Source of the DNA: Pontiellaceae bacterium B12227
Lineage (GTDB): Bacteria; Verrucomicrobiota; Kiritimatiellia; Kiritimatiellales; Pontiellaceae
Length of the DNA stretch: 64,000 nt
Assembly (NCBI GenBank): GCA_029432775.1
Contig: JAROAZ010000022.1
Span: forward strand, 1-64,000
Direction: 5' to 3'
The notes under the pieces are model-generated. The model was not told the DNA's origin and did no database searches. It saw only the letters and a list, made by a program, of their open reading frames with translations. Positions 42,723 through 51,839 of the stretch are shown one piece after another; within the stretch, counting starts at the first letter, position 1; every line of letters begins with the position of its first letter. Both the position numbers and the translations under genes were made by a program.

Positions 42723-44486
42723 TTAGAACAATCCTGTCACCTTTCCGGATTCTGTATCGATGTCGATCCGGCGGAACCCGGGGGCGCTTCCCGTGCCTGG
42801 AAGCAGTTTGATATCGCCGGCCACCGGAACCACAAAGCCGGCACCTTTATAAATCAGTACATCACGAATCGGCAGTTTCCATCCGGTCGGCGCTCCCTTG
42901 AAGTCGGGGTTGTGGGAAAGGCTTAAATGGGTCTTCACCATGCAGGTGCCCATTTTCGCCGCTTCGGGATCATTCTGGAGTTCCTGAATTTTCTCTTCCG
43001 CCAGTTCGGACCATTCCACGCCGGAGGCGCCATACAGCTCGGTGGCAATTTTATGCACGCGGTCTTTCAGCGGCAGGTCGAGATCGTAGAGGAACTCAAA
43101 GTTATCCTCTTCTTCGCAGGCAGCCACCACTGCTTCGGCCAGTTCGATGGCGCCTTCGCCGCCTTTTTCCCAATGTTCGGAAACCGCGCAGCGTGCACCG
43201 TGTGCTTCCGCGATACGGCGAACGAGGTCGTGCTCGGCTTTGGTATCCGTATAGAAACCGTTGATGCAGACCACCGGTGTGGCGCCGCTTTTGCGGACAA
43301 TATCGATGTGGGCAATCAGATTGGAGCAACCGGCTTCCAGCAGGGTCAGCTCTTCTTCGGTGTAGGCTTTGTCGAGGGGCTTGCCCGGTTTGACCACGGG
43401 GCCGCCACCGTGCATCTTCAGCGCGCGGACGGTGGCCACAATCACCACGGCATCGGGCTTCAGGCCGGAATAGCGGCACTTCAGGTTCCAGAACTTCTCA
43501 TAGCCGATGTCTGCTGCAAAGCCGCTTTCGGTTACCACGTAATCACCCAGGCGCACGCCGAGCATATCGGCGATCACCGAATTCTGGCCAATGGCAATGT
43601 TGGCAAACGGGCCGGCATGCACCAGCACGGGGTTGCCTTCGATGGTCTGCACGAGGTTGGGATTGATGGCTTCGAGCATGATGGCTGACATTGCGCCGTC
43701 GACTTCCAGATCGGCCGTGGTGACTTCTGCACCGGAGCGGCTGTAGGCCACCACAATTTTGCCGATGCGTTCGCGCATATCTTTAAGGCTGTTGGCAATC
43801 GCGAGGATGGCCATGATTTCGCTCGAAACGGTGATCTGGAAACCGGATTCCATTTCATAGCCATCCATCTTTCCGCCTTTACCGATGGTAATGTTGCGGA
43901 GCGACTGGGCGCAGAAATCCATGGCCCATTTCATCTGAACACGGTCCGGGTCGATGTCGAGGCGTGGAATGCCGATCAGGGCAAGGCGTTCGTCGTCGTA
44001 GTTTCGTTCATGCTGCATGCGGGCGGTGAGGGCCACCATGCAGAGGTTGTGGGCGTTCGTGATGGCATCGATGTCGCCGGTCAGCCCGAGCGAGAACGGA
44101 GCGAGCGGAATGCACTGTGCCAGACCGCCGCCGGCTGCGGAGCCTTTAATGTTGAAGGTCGGGCCGCCGCTGGGCTGCCGAATGGCACCTACCGGTTTTT
44201 TGCCGATCCGGCCGAGGCCTTCGACCAATCCCATGGTCGTGGTAGTTTTTCCTTCACCGAGCGGGGTGGGGGTGATGGCGGTGACGTCCACATATTTGCC
44301 GGGTTTCTTATCCTTGATCCGGTTCCAGGTTGTCGGGTAGTCGATTTTGCCGACGTTACGGCCCATGGGGATCAGTTCATTTTCTTCAAGTCCGAGTTTT
44401 TCAGCAATTTCCTGAATCGGTTTAATATGCTGTTCTGCGGCTTCGGCAATTTCCCAGTCGGCCATTTTAGTTGGATCGAGTTTCAT
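42723..44486 (-). CDS. fhs: Formate-tetrahydrofolate ligase
   Basis: A 587-residue enzyme linking formate, ATP and THF to 10-formyl-THF; in reverse it makes ATP. P-loop PTPLGEGKTTTT at about 73-84, KTxxxGQPSGGP-type IRQPSGGPTFNIKGSAAGGG, and GLTGDIDAITNAHNL. GGAGAACC upstream fixes ATG 44486. It lies between the formate channel and the corrinoid protein, and together with FolD and the MetF fusion completes the methyl branch. Near-normal length, no damage. The direction of flux in this organism is inferred, not shown. Confidence 0.97.
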   Translation of the reverse strand: MKLDPTKMADWEIAEAAEQHIKPIQEIAEKLGLEENELIPMGRNVGKIDYPTTWNRIKDKKPGKYVDVTAITPTPLGEGKTTTTMGLVEGLGRIGKKPVGAIRQPSGGPTFNIKGSAAGGGLAQCIPLAPFSLGLTGDIDAITNAHNLCMVALTARMQHERNYDDERLALIGIPRLDIDPDRVQMKWAMDFCAQSLRNITIGKGGKMDGYEMESGFQITVSSEIMAILAIANSLKDMRERIGKIVVAYSRSGAEVTTADLEVDGAMSAIMLEAINPNLVQTIEGNPVLVHAGPFANIAIGQNSVIADMLGVRLGDYVVTESGFAADIGYEKFWNLKCRYSGLKPDAVVIVATVRALKMHGGGPVVKPGKPLDKAYTEEELTLLEAGCSNLIAHIDIVRKSGATPVVCINGFYTDTKAEHDLVRRIAEAHGARCAVSEHWEKGGEGAIELAEAVVAACEEEDNFEFLYDLDLPLKDRVHKIATELYGASGVEWSELAEEKIQELQNDPEAAKMGTCMVKTHLSLSHNPDFKGAPTGWKLPIRDVLIYKGAGFVVPVAGDIKLLPGTGSAPGFRRIDIDTESGKVTGLF

Positions 44487-44513
44487 AAAGGTTCTCCGTT
44501 TAAAAAAATATTT

Positions 44514-44528
44514 TTCCAAGGATTGGAA
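44514..44528. repeat. Dispersed palindrome, perfect copy
   Basis: Spacer GGA. In the 44-base gap between the formate channel and fhs. Confidence 0.95.
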
Positions 44529-44530
44529 CT

Positions 44531-45367
44531 CTATTTACTTTGTTTTCTCAGGTAAAGAATCCAATAGATGGTTCCGACAAAAATTGCACCGCCGATCATG
44601 TTGCCGAGTGTGACGGGCAGCAGGTTGTTCATGATGAAACCGGAGGTGGTTAGATTGGAAAGATCGGTGCCATTCAGCATGCCGGCCACTTGGGGATTGC
44701 TCTTCAACAGCAGTCCGGCCGGGATGAAATACATGTTGGCAATCGAGTGCTCAAATCCCATGGCCACAAAGGCGGTAATCGGGAAGATGATGGCAAGAAT
44801 TTTGTCGGTCACCGAGCGGGCGCTGTAGCAGAGCCAGATCGCCAGACAGACCAGAATATTGCACAGCATGCCGCTGGAGAAGGCCTGTGTGAAGCTGAGG
44901 TTTACTTTTGCATTTGCTATCGAGAGGGCCTTGGCGCCGACGGCACCGTTGTTTGTCAGCCAGTGCCCGCTGAGGTGGACCAGAAAGAGGATGGCCAGAC
45001 AACCGGCCAGGTTGCCGAGAAAAACAAACAGCCAGCCTTTCAGCATTTTGCTCACCTTCACCTTGCCGGAAAAACAGCCCATCACGACCAGTGTATCGCC
45101 GGTGAAAAGGTCGGCACCGGCAATGATGACCAGAATCAGGCCAAGCGAAAAGCACATGCCGCCGATGAGTTTGGTCAGGCCGACGCCGAGCTCCATGTCG
45201 TGCACAACATGAGTGAAAAAGGCTGCGCCAAAGGCGATGAATGCTCCGGCCTGTACAGCCAGGAAAAAGGCGGTGACGATATCGCGGTTGGCTTTGCGAA
45301 CGGCCGAAGCTTCGGCCCGCAGGGCCATCTCCGCCGGCATATACGCGTCTGCTATTGTTTCTTCCAT
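44531..45367 (-). CDS. focA: Formate/nitrite transporter family channel
   Basis: 278 residues, six transmembrane segments with the FNT motifs AGADLFTGDTL and the conserved GFEHSIANMYFIP. FNT pentamers move formate (or nitrite, hydrosulfide) across the inner membrane. Encoded between the MetF fusion and fhs, it most likely exports or imports formate for this pathway. The start is ATG 45367, with an AGGA about nine bases upstream, or TTG 45388. A perfect palindrome lies directly after the stop. Confidence 0.92.
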   Translation of the reverse strand: MEETIADAYMPAEMALRAEASAVRKANRDIVTAFFLAVQAGAFIAFGAAFFTHVVHDMELGVGLTKLIGGMCFSLGLILVIIAGADLFTGDTLVVMGCFSGKVKVSKMLKGWLFVFLGNLAGCLAILFLVHLSGHWLTNNGAVGAKALSIANAKVNLSFTQAFSSGMLCNILVCLAIWLCYSARSVTDKILAIIFPITAFVAMGFEHSIANMYFIPAGLLLKSNPQVAGMLNGTDLSNLTTSGFIMNNLLPVTLGNMIGGAIFVGTIYWILYLRKQSK

Positions 45368-45396
45368 GCTATGTTTGTCCTGTTTCAAATTGTGAA

Positions 45397-47814
45397 TTAA
45401 CCCCGCAGACTATCGCAGAATTCGCCCATAAGTTCTATGGCATCGTTGGTTTTTTCCAAGTCACCATCCATGGCTGCATAGGCGGAAACGAGATCGACCA
45501 GTTTGGGGTCGGCCGGTTTGTCGCCGAACTTGTACGCGGCGTTCACAATTCCGGCATCGAGACCGTAGCGCATGCCGACTTCAACATAGGCGCGCATGAT
45601 GCCGACTTTGCGCCCCGGCAGATCGCGGCAGCTGTTGCTGATGCCCATGGAAAAATGTACGCCTTTCATTTCGGGCATCGCTTTGATGGTTTTGATGGTT
45701 TCGAATGCCCGATACGTGTAGCCCGGCACATTCGGCATCATCGGCATGTCGATGGCCAGAGGAAATGCAGTGGTGTCGAAAATGATAGCATCGTTTTCAA
45801 ATCCATATTCAATTGCCTTGGAGTGAATCGTTTTTGCAAGTGCCACGAGGTTCTCCACGGTGTCATTTCCGGCACTTCCTGCATCTTCATTTGTGAGCAG
45901 CCCGATGAACGCATAATCGTACTCTTTCCTGAGCGGCATCATGATGTCTGTGGTATGTGCTTTAATGGAATTCACCAAAGGTTTTACGACTGGTTCGTCG
46001 GTGTTGTACCACGCTTTGAGTCCGGCCGTTAAAACGTCATCATTCGAGGAGTCGATGCAGACGGGAACGCTTCCGCCCCATTTCCGAACCAGCTTTACGT
46101 ATTCAACCATGATGTCCACGGAGTCCTGCGGATTGGATTCGCCGAATGCATCGACGTTGACGGCAATGTAATCCGCACCGACTTCCGCCTGACTTTCGAT
46201 GAGGGCCCGCACGTAGTCCAGCTGGGGGCTGTCGGTTTCGTAAGCCCCTTCGCCGAGATCGTGGAGCTCGCGCATCACTTTGCTGTGTTTCGGGATGGAA
46301 GCGTGAATGTCTTCGCCGATGTTGATGATTGCATTTTTCATGGTGTGGTCCTTTCCGAATAGGTAGTTAAGGATGGATGACGAGTGTTCTAATGCTGGAT
46401 TGCGCGGGCGGTTGACGGTTTTTCGAAGTCTGGAAAGCCCGCCCTTTTGAGCTTTGGCGGCCCGGTAGATCTGTTCGCCCCGGCAGACAACCCCTTCGGC
46501 ATTCCCGCAGGTGCCGTCAGGATTGGCATCGCCGCAGGGGGCGTTGGCCAGCCCTTTGGCACAACCGCCCTTGGTGCAGTAGCCGAAGTTTTCGAAGAGA
46601 TAGCAATCGCCGCACTCTTCGCATTCGAAGGCCGCATGTTTCATGGCCCGTTCGATGGCGAAGAACGATTTCTGCGCCGGCCCGTCGGGCTTACTTTTCT
46701 GCATCACATTTTTCAGGGCATGGAATCCTTTGCGATCAGGGTCCAGAACGGTGTTATGCACCAGATTGAACCAACGGTCGTGCAGGGTCGGCTTGCCGGG
46801 CTCCAGCTGCGTGCGGTCGCCTTCCTGATCGTAAAGATAGAATGGTGCGTCCGGCGGCCAGCAGAGATTGTCTTTAAATGCAGTCCAGCCTTCGCCGATT
46901 TCATCGGCGCGCTGGAGGATGGTGGTAAAGGTGTCATAGTTATGCACGCCGCCCAGATCCACCCCGTCATAGCCCAGTGCTTTAAACATGGCTACCTGCT
47001 GGGCCGCGCGGTCGATATGTTCTTCAATGGTTTCGGACCGCAGCCGGGCGAGCAGGGCATTGCTCACATAACAGCCCGGCAGCTTTCCGGAATTCATTAA
47101 ACGCGGTGCAGCGTTGGAGGTGGTCAGGAAATAGACGTTTCCAAGGATTGGAATATTCAGTGCAGCCTCTTCCATATAGAGTTTCAGCTCCAGCGCCTTC
47201 TTCCAATCCCAGCCGACCTGGGTGATCAGATAGCGGGCCCCCGTGGCCACCTTCTTTTCCATCTTGAAATACTGCTGGAGCTGGGAGGCTTCAGAATATT
47301 TATAGGGCGAAACGGCCGCTCCGGCAAAAAACTGCGGAATGGCGGAGAGGTTTTCCTGCCCGCCTTTAAGCAGTTGGTTCCGGTTCATTTTTGAGATGAG
47401 TTGCAGGAGACCGATGGATTCGAGCTCAAAAACACCCTGCGCGGAAACCGGTTTGTCGCCCGTAAGGGCCAGTACAGTCCGGATGCCGCGTTGGCGATAG
47501 CCCACGAGATTGGAGTGGAGCGCGGATTTGTTATGATCTTTGCAACTCAGGTGCGGAATATAATCCAGGTCGTCCAGCAGGTTGGTTGCACTCAGCTGTG
47601 CGAGAACGTCCGTGGGATCGAGGTTCGAGATGCCGCCCGGATTCTGGGGCAGGGCAATGCCGGCAAAGTCGAAGGTTTTCGGCAGCCCTTTCTCGGCCCG
47701 ATGTTTTTCCAGGAATTGGAAAATCGGAGCCATACTGTAACCGCGGCCTGATGTGAGCTCCGCAACCACCGTAAACCGGTCCATCTTCTTTAAGCTGTCT
47801 TTCAGTCGTTTCAT
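45397..47814 (-). CDS. MetF-MetV-pterin methyltransferase fusion
   Basis: About 805 residues with three parts. (i) Methylene-THF reductase MetF-like barrel, about 1-330 (VVAELTSGRG, GIRTVLALTGDKP, GARYLITQVGWD). (ii) Cys-rich MetV/MTHFR_C-like domain, about 395-470 (CEECGDCYLF, CTKGGCAKG, NAPCGDANPDGTCG). (iii) A dihydropteroate-synthase-fold methyltransferase (about 530-805: INIGEDIHAS, VGADYIAVNVDAFGE, VPVCIDSSN), as in AcsE-type methyl-THF:corrinoid transferases. It would accept a methyl from the corrinoid onto THF and oxidise it to methylene-THF. Part iii starts at an in-frame Met with a purine-rich GGAAAGGA upstream, so separate translation of part iii is also possible. Start MKRLKD (47814) follows AAAAGGG. 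Confidence 0.88.
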   Translation of the reverse strand: MKRLKDSLKKMDRFTVVAELTSGRGYSMAPIFQFLEKHRAEKGLPKTFDFAGIALPQNPGGISNLDPTDVLAQLSATNLLDDLDYIPHLSCKDHNKSALHSNLVGYRQRGIRTVLALTGDKPVSAQGVFELESIGLLQLISKMNRNQLLKGGQENLSAIPQFFAGAAVSPYKYSEASQLQQYFKMEKKVATGARYLITQVGWDWKKALELKLYMEEAALNIPILGNVYFLTTSNAAPRLMNSGKLPGCYVSNALLARLRSETIEEHIDRAAQQVAMFKALGYDGVDLGGVHNYDTFTTILQRADEIGEGWTAFKDNLCWPPDAPFYLYDQEGDRTQLEPGKPTLHDRWFNLVHNTVLDPDRKGFHALKNVMQKSKPDGPAQKSFFAIERAMKHAAFECEECGDCYLFENFGYCTKGGCAKGLANAPCGDANPDGTCGNAEGVVCRGEQIYRAAKAQKGGLSRLRKTVNRPRNPALEHSSSILNYLFGKDHTMKNAIINIGEDIHASIPKHSKVMRELHDLGEGAYETDSPQLDYVRALIESQAEVGADYIAVNVDAFGESNPQDSVDIMVEYVKLVRKWGGSVPVCIDSSNDDVLTAGLKAWYNTDEPVVKPLVNSIKAHTTDIMMPLRKEYDYAFIGLLTNEDAGSAGNDTVENLVALAKTIHSKAIEYGFENDAIIFDTTAFPLAIDMPMMPNVPGYTYRAFETIKTIKAMPEMKGVHFSMGISNSCRDLPGRKVGIMRAYVEVGMRYGLDAGIVNAAYKFGDKPADPKLVDLVSAYAAMDGDLEKTNDAIELMGEFCDSLRG
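47139..47153. repeat. Dispersed palindrome, perfect copy
   Basis: Spacer GGA. Inside the MetF domain, read on the minus strand as IPILGN. Confidence 0.95.
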
Positions 47815-47960
47815 GCCCATCCCTTTTCCAATGTCTGGATAGGTTGGCATGAAGATCAAAAAACTGCATAGCAGTATGGTTGAGTAAAACGGTCGGATAT
47901 TGCTGTGTTTTGCGTTTTCTATGAAAAGTAATCCAGCAAAACGGTGTTTTGATTAGATTA

Positions 47961-48881
47961 TTATGGGTTGATCTTGTCGTTGAGGCCCAGTCCGTTTCCG
48001 CGGAAGTGCATCTGGTAGTGTTGCTGCAGGCGCTGTGCGGCGGTAACCGTGTTGCGCATGAGCGTGGCGAGGGTCACGGGGCCGACGCCGCCGGGAACGG
48101 GGGTAATCCAACCGGCGGTTTCGAGGCAGGATTCGTAGTCGCAGTCGCCGACGACTTTGGATTTCCCGTCGGGTCCTTCGACCACATTGATACCGATGTC
48201 GATGACGACGGCGCCCGGCTTGATCATGTCGCCGGTCAGCAGTCCGGCTTTTCCGACGGCCACAAAAACGGCATCGGCTCTGCGGGAGTGCACGGTGACT
48301 TCGCGGGTCATGTGGTGGCAGACGGTCACGGTGGCGCCTTCGGCCATCAGCAGGAAGGCAATCGGTTTGCCGACAATTTCTGAGTGCCCGATGACGGTGG
48401 CTTCGAGGCCCTCGAGTTTGACGCCGGTACTTTTGAGCAGTTCAACGGAGGCCTTGGCCGTACAGGGGGCCAGTTCCAGCTCGCCGTAAACAATGTTGCC
48501 GATCGATTTCGGATGCATCCCTTCCACATCTTTCAGCGGATGGATGGTTTCCTGCAGGGCTTTCACGGGCATATGGTCCGGGACCGGACGCTGGAGAATG
48601 ATGCCGGTAACGGTCGGGTCGACGTTGAGGTTGGTGATGGCCGCCGTGACTTCTTCGGCCGAGATGGAAGCAGGGTAGTGGCGCTCCACAAATTCGATGC
48701 CCACTTTGTCGGCATTCCGCTTCTGATTGCGCACATACAGATCCACTGATTTGTCGTCGCCGACTTTGATGGAGACAAGTTTTGGGAACCAGTGTTCCTT
48801 TTTTAACGTGGCAACATCGGTGGCAATTTTTTCGAGCAGCTGATCTGCTACTTCCCGACCGTTAATATTGTAGTGCTCCAT
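47961..48881 (-). CDS. folD: Methylene-THF dehydrogenase / methenyl-THF cyclohydrolase
   Basis: 306 residues. Catalytic region SVDLYVRNQKRNADKVGI (Tyr and Lys), GIILQRPVPDHM, the NAD(P) site VIGHSEIVGKPIAFLL, and the closing TPVPGGVGPVTLATLM. It interconverts methylene-THF and 10-formyl-THF with NAD(P)+. It is the first gene of the minus-strand C1 run and is transcribed divergently from the PocR-AraC regulator, with 158 bases between the starts. Confidence 0.96.
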   Translation of the reverse strand: MEHYNINGREVADQLLEKIATDVATLKKEHWFPKLVSIKVGDDKSVDLYVRNQKRNADKVGIEFVERHYPASISAEEVTAAITNLNVDPTVTGIILQRPVPDHMPVKALQETIHPLKDVEGMHPKSIGNIVYGELELAPCTAKASVELLKSTGVKLEGLEATVIGHSEIVGKPIAFLLMAEGATVTVCHHMTREVTVHSRRADAVFVAVGKAGLLTGDMIKPGAVVIDIGINVVEGPDGKSKVVGDCDYESCLETAGWITPVPGGVGPVTLATLMRNTVTAAQRLQQHYQMHFRGNGLGLNDKINP

Positions 48882-49039
48882 ATCCGCTCTCCTTCGAAAT
48901 CGATTAATTTAGATGCCGTCTAGTTTATCGTTCTTCCCAAGGATAGGAAGGTTTTTTCGTTATCTGTTGCATTCTTGCTGAAGGGCGGTGTAGAAATCTG
49001 GATTCTATCTTATTTCCAGTGATTGGAAGGTGTGTTTGT
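48882..49039. promoter_or_regulatory. Divergent promoter region folD / PocR-AraC gene
   Basis: The only long space upstream of the C1 run. It contains two TTCC...GGAA palindromes: a degenerate one at about 48933-48950 and a one-mismatch copy at 49014-49028 just before the regulator's ribosome site. By analogy with AraC-type divergent systems this is where the regulator should bind; which sequence it recognises cannot be told apart from the genome-wide palindrome. Confidence 0.5.
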
Positions 49040-50251
49040 ATGTCGATCTTGTCGAAAAGAATGTTTTCGTCTGTGGCCCGGGACTATCGGAGCCAGTGCG
49101 GTCTGGAGCTCTGCCTCTCAGATTGTGACGGCCGGATAGTGATGCCGGAGCACACCAGTCCCGTCGAAAACCTGCCGGCCATGTTTCATTTGCGCTGTCA
49201 TAACCTCAACGAAGCCGTTCGCTGGGGGGAACCGCATATTTTCTTCGTTGCGCCGGGTATCATGAGCTGGATTGTACCGCTGGTGGAGGGAACTCAGCTT
49301 CAGGGTGGTCTGTGCGGCGGTTGCATTCTGCTGGAGGATGACGCGCAGAGCATTAACACAGCGGTGAACTATTTTGTGGGTGAAGGGGCAAAGCGCGCGG
49401 ATGCCGTGGCTTTTGTCCAGGGATTGGAAGTCTTTGAGCAGGAGCGCGTGCGCGGGGTGGTCGACAACCTCTATGAGTCGTTCTATCAATACAGCGGATG
49501 GAATCCTCTGAAGCTGAAACGTAACCGCGATCAGATGATTCAGCAGCGCCAGATTGCCGAAGAAATTCATACACGGAAGGTCGAGCAGAACCGGGCCTAT
49601 CCCTACGATGACGAGCGCATTCTGCTTTCACTCATCCGCGTGGGCGACCGCGCCGGGGCACGAAAGATGTTTAATAAGATGCTCGCGGCGATGTTTCTCT
49701 ATTCCCCGAAGCCGGTCGTGGTGCGGGCGCGGGCCATTGAGATGATGGGCTATCTGGTCCGCACGGCCGTGGAGGACAGCCCGCTGATGGAGCCGTTGCT
49801 GGAGCGGCATATGAAGTGGATCGAGCAGATTGTGGATACGGAGGATTTTGACGATCTCTGCAATGTGCTGAGCGATGCGCTGGACGATTTTATGAACAGC
49901 ATTTTCCTGCAGGGGGTCAATCCCGTCAGCTCGGCAGTGAGCAAGGCGCTCGATTATATTGCCGCCAATTATACCGAGCAGATCGCGCTGGAGGATATTG
50001 CCGAGGCCGCCGGACTGAGCACCTTCCGCATTGCCCACCTGTTGAAAGAGGCAACAGGGAAGACGGCGCTGCAGAATATCCATTATCTGCGGATTCAGGA
50101 AGCCCGGCGCCTGTTGGAGCAGAGCGATTTGTCCTGTACAGATATTGCCTATGAAACCGGCTTCGGCGACCAGTCCTATTTTATTAAGCAGTTTAAAAAA
50201 TGGATGGGTATTACGCCTGCAAAATACCGTAAGACGGCACGGGTGGCATGA
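49040..50251 (+). CDS. PocR-domain AraC-family transcriptional regulator
   Basis: 403 residues. The N-terminal PocR sensory domain (about 10-165) has SLCDCDGR-like LCLSDCDGRIVMPE, a Cys-rich LQGGLCGGCILL, and IMSWIVPLVEG; PocR domains bind small organic ligands. The C-terminal AraC DNA-binding domain (about 300-403) has two HTHs: LEDIAEAAGLSTFRIAHLLKEATG and SCTDIAYETGFGDQSYFIKQFKKWMGITPAKYR. GGAAGG upstream supports ATG 49040. Divergent from the C1 operon, it probably activates it in response to the methylated substrate or its demethylated product. Confidence 0.9.
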   Translation: MSILSKRMFSSVARDYRSQCGLELCLSDCDGRIVMPEHTSPVENLPAMFHLRCHNLNEAVRWGEPHIFFVAPGIMSWIVPLVEGTQLQGGLCGGCILLEDDAQSINTAVNYFVGEGAKRADAVAFVQGLEVFEQERVRGVVDNLYESFYQYSGWNPLKLKRNRDQMIQQRQIAEEIHTRKVEQNRAYPYDDERILLSLIRVGDRAGARKMFNKMLAAMFLYSPKPVVVRARAIEMMGYLVRTAVEDSPLMEPLLERHMKWIEQIVDTEDFDDLCNVLSDALDDFMNSIFLQGVNPVSSAVSKALDYIAANYTEQIALEDIAEAAGLSTFRIAHLLKEATGKTALQNIHYLRIQEARRLLEQSDLSCTDIAYETGFGDQSYFIKQFKKWMGITPAKYRKTARVA

Positions 50252-50829
50252 TGAAACCACCGGTATTCAAGATCAAAGAAGTCACGCAGTCCGAGTTGCT
50301 CAAGGCCTATAAGCCGTCAGAGATTCTGGGGTACTGCGCCCATTGCGGAAACCACGATTCAGTTTGGTCGTGCCCGCCGCATCGCTTTGATCCTGCTGAA
50401 TTCATCGAGGGGTATTCATTTGCCTATGTGGTGAGCGGGGCGGTGTCGATGTGCGGTTTTGAAGAGCAGGCCGATGCGGTTATTCACTATTATGAAATGC
50501 GAAGTAAAATTAATCAGGCGCTGTTGGCTTTTGAAACAACGGTTCCCGGGGGAGTGAGTCTCTATGCCGGACATTGTGATGCCTGTAAGCCCTGCAGCCG
50601 GACTCAAGGTGAAGAGTGTGTCTATCCCGACCTCTGCCGCTACTCGCTGGAATCGCTTGGCCTGGATGTCGAGATGCTGATAGAAACCCATTTCGGGGAA
50701 AGCCTGCAGTGGGTCGCCGGGAAAATGCCGAAGCAGATGCTCGTGGTGCCTGCGCTCCTCAGCCCGGTTGAGGTTGATATCCCTTCCTTTATCCAGGCAT
50801 TGGAAACGGGGGTGGTTGGGGCTGCGTAA
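50248..50829 (+). CDS. DUF2284 Fe-S/metal-binding protein
   Basis: A 193-residue Cys-rich protein: LGYCAHCGNHDSVWSCPPH (CxxC...CPP) near the start and CDACKPCSRTQGEECVYPDLCRYS in the middle, the DUF2284 pattern. Probably a small iron-sulfur or zinc protein. ATG overlaps the regulator stop (4 bases), so it is translated with it. DUF2284 recurs beside corrinoid methyltransferase loci; a redox role in corrinoid reduction is a guess. Confidence 0.85.
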   Translation: MMKPPVFKIKEVTQSELLKAYKPSEILGYCAHCGNHDSVWSCPPHRFDPAEFIEGYSFAYVVSGAVSMCGFEEQADAVIHYYEMRSKINQALLAFETTVPGGVSLYAGHCDACKPCSRTQGEECVYPDLCRYSLESLGLDVEMLIETHFGESLQWVAGKMPKQMLVVPALLSPVEVDIPSFIQALETGVVGAA

Positions 50830-50891
50830 AGCGGAGGGCGATGCTTTGTCATCGCCGGCGGAAACGAAGTGCCACCGTCTATGGAAAGTTG

Positions 50892-51710
50892 CTATTTCTT
50901 CGGTTTCAGCCAACCGAGGGAGACGAGGAATTTATCCATCTCCGCGACGGTTTCGTTGTATTTTGATTTATTGAAGAAGCCGTGCTTCTCGCCTTCATAG
51001 AGATGCAGATCGCAACGTCCGCCATTGGCTGCCATAATCTTTTTATATTCCTGTGCCGTGGAGGCGGGGATCAGATCGTCTTTTGTTCCGAGGAAAACGA
51101 TCGTGGGCGGCGTGCCCTTTTTCAGGTTATGCATGGGCGAAAAATCCTTCCAGTATTCGGAAACCCGGTCGTGACCGTAGCCTTTTTCTGAATTGTCGAA
51201 AACCGGGTTGAATAGAATGAGGGCTTCCGGTTTGCAGCTGATGGCTGTGTTGTCGTCGGGCTCGTTAAATTTTTCCAGCGTTGCGGTTGCCGCGGCCAGA
51301 TGGCCTCCGGCGGAGCCGCCGCCGGCGGCGATACGCTGCGGGTCGATCCCGTATTTATGGGCACGTTTTCGCACCCAGCGCATGGCAGATTTTGCATCCA
51401 TCACGCAGGCGCGCGGATCGGTTCCATGGCCTTTTTTTGTGCGGTATTCTGCCGCAATGGCCACCATGCCGCGGTCGGCCAGATACCGGGCGTGGGGATA
51501 AAACTGTTTGGGGCTTCCTCCATTCCAGCCGCCGCCGAAATAGAAAACAACGGCCGGTCGTTTTTGCCCGGCTTTCAGTCCGGCCGGTTTAAAAATGTGG
51601 AGGCGCAGTTCACCTTGCGGGGTTTCTTTGAATGGAATGGTTTGGTCGGGTTGAGGGGCCGCCCACACGGAGACTGAAATCAGGGTTAAAAATGCGATGG
51701 TTTTTTTCAT
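50892..51710 (-). CDS. Secreted alpha/beta-hydrolase (esterase)
   Basis: 272 residues starting MKKTIAFLTLISVSVWA, a signal peptide cleaved near WAAP. The alpha/beta-hydrolase fold has FYFGGGWNGGS (oxyanion HGGG variant), the nucleophile GGSAGG at about 145, and late acid and base in TKDDLIPA and EGEKHGFFN. It resembles BD-FAE/acetyl-esterase enzymes that deacylate polysaccharides. The in-frame Met at 51734 is less likely. It stands alone and convergent to DUF2284. Confidence 0.85.
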   Translation of the reverse strand: MKKTIAFLTLISVSVWAAPQPDQTIPFKETPQGELRLHIFKPAGLKAGQKRPAVVFYFGGGWNGGSPKQFYPHARYLADRGMVAIAAEYRTKKGHGTDPRACVMDAKSAMRWVRKRAHKYGIDPQRIAAGGGSAGGHLAAATATLEKFNEPDDNTAISCKPEALILFNPVFDNSEKGYGHDRVSEYWKDFSPMHNLKKGTPPTIVFLGTKDDLIPASTAQEYKKIMAANGGRCDLHLYEGEKHGFFNKSKYNETVAEMDKFLVSLGWLKPKK

Positions 51711-51839
51711 ACTGTAGACTATTCCTTCCAACAATTCTTCAGGATTTTGCTTAACAAACTATAATGAAGCAACGATATGCTAATGCAAATTGGGACATCA
51801 GCTGATATATTGTCTGTTTTAACAGGAAGGATTTTATTT

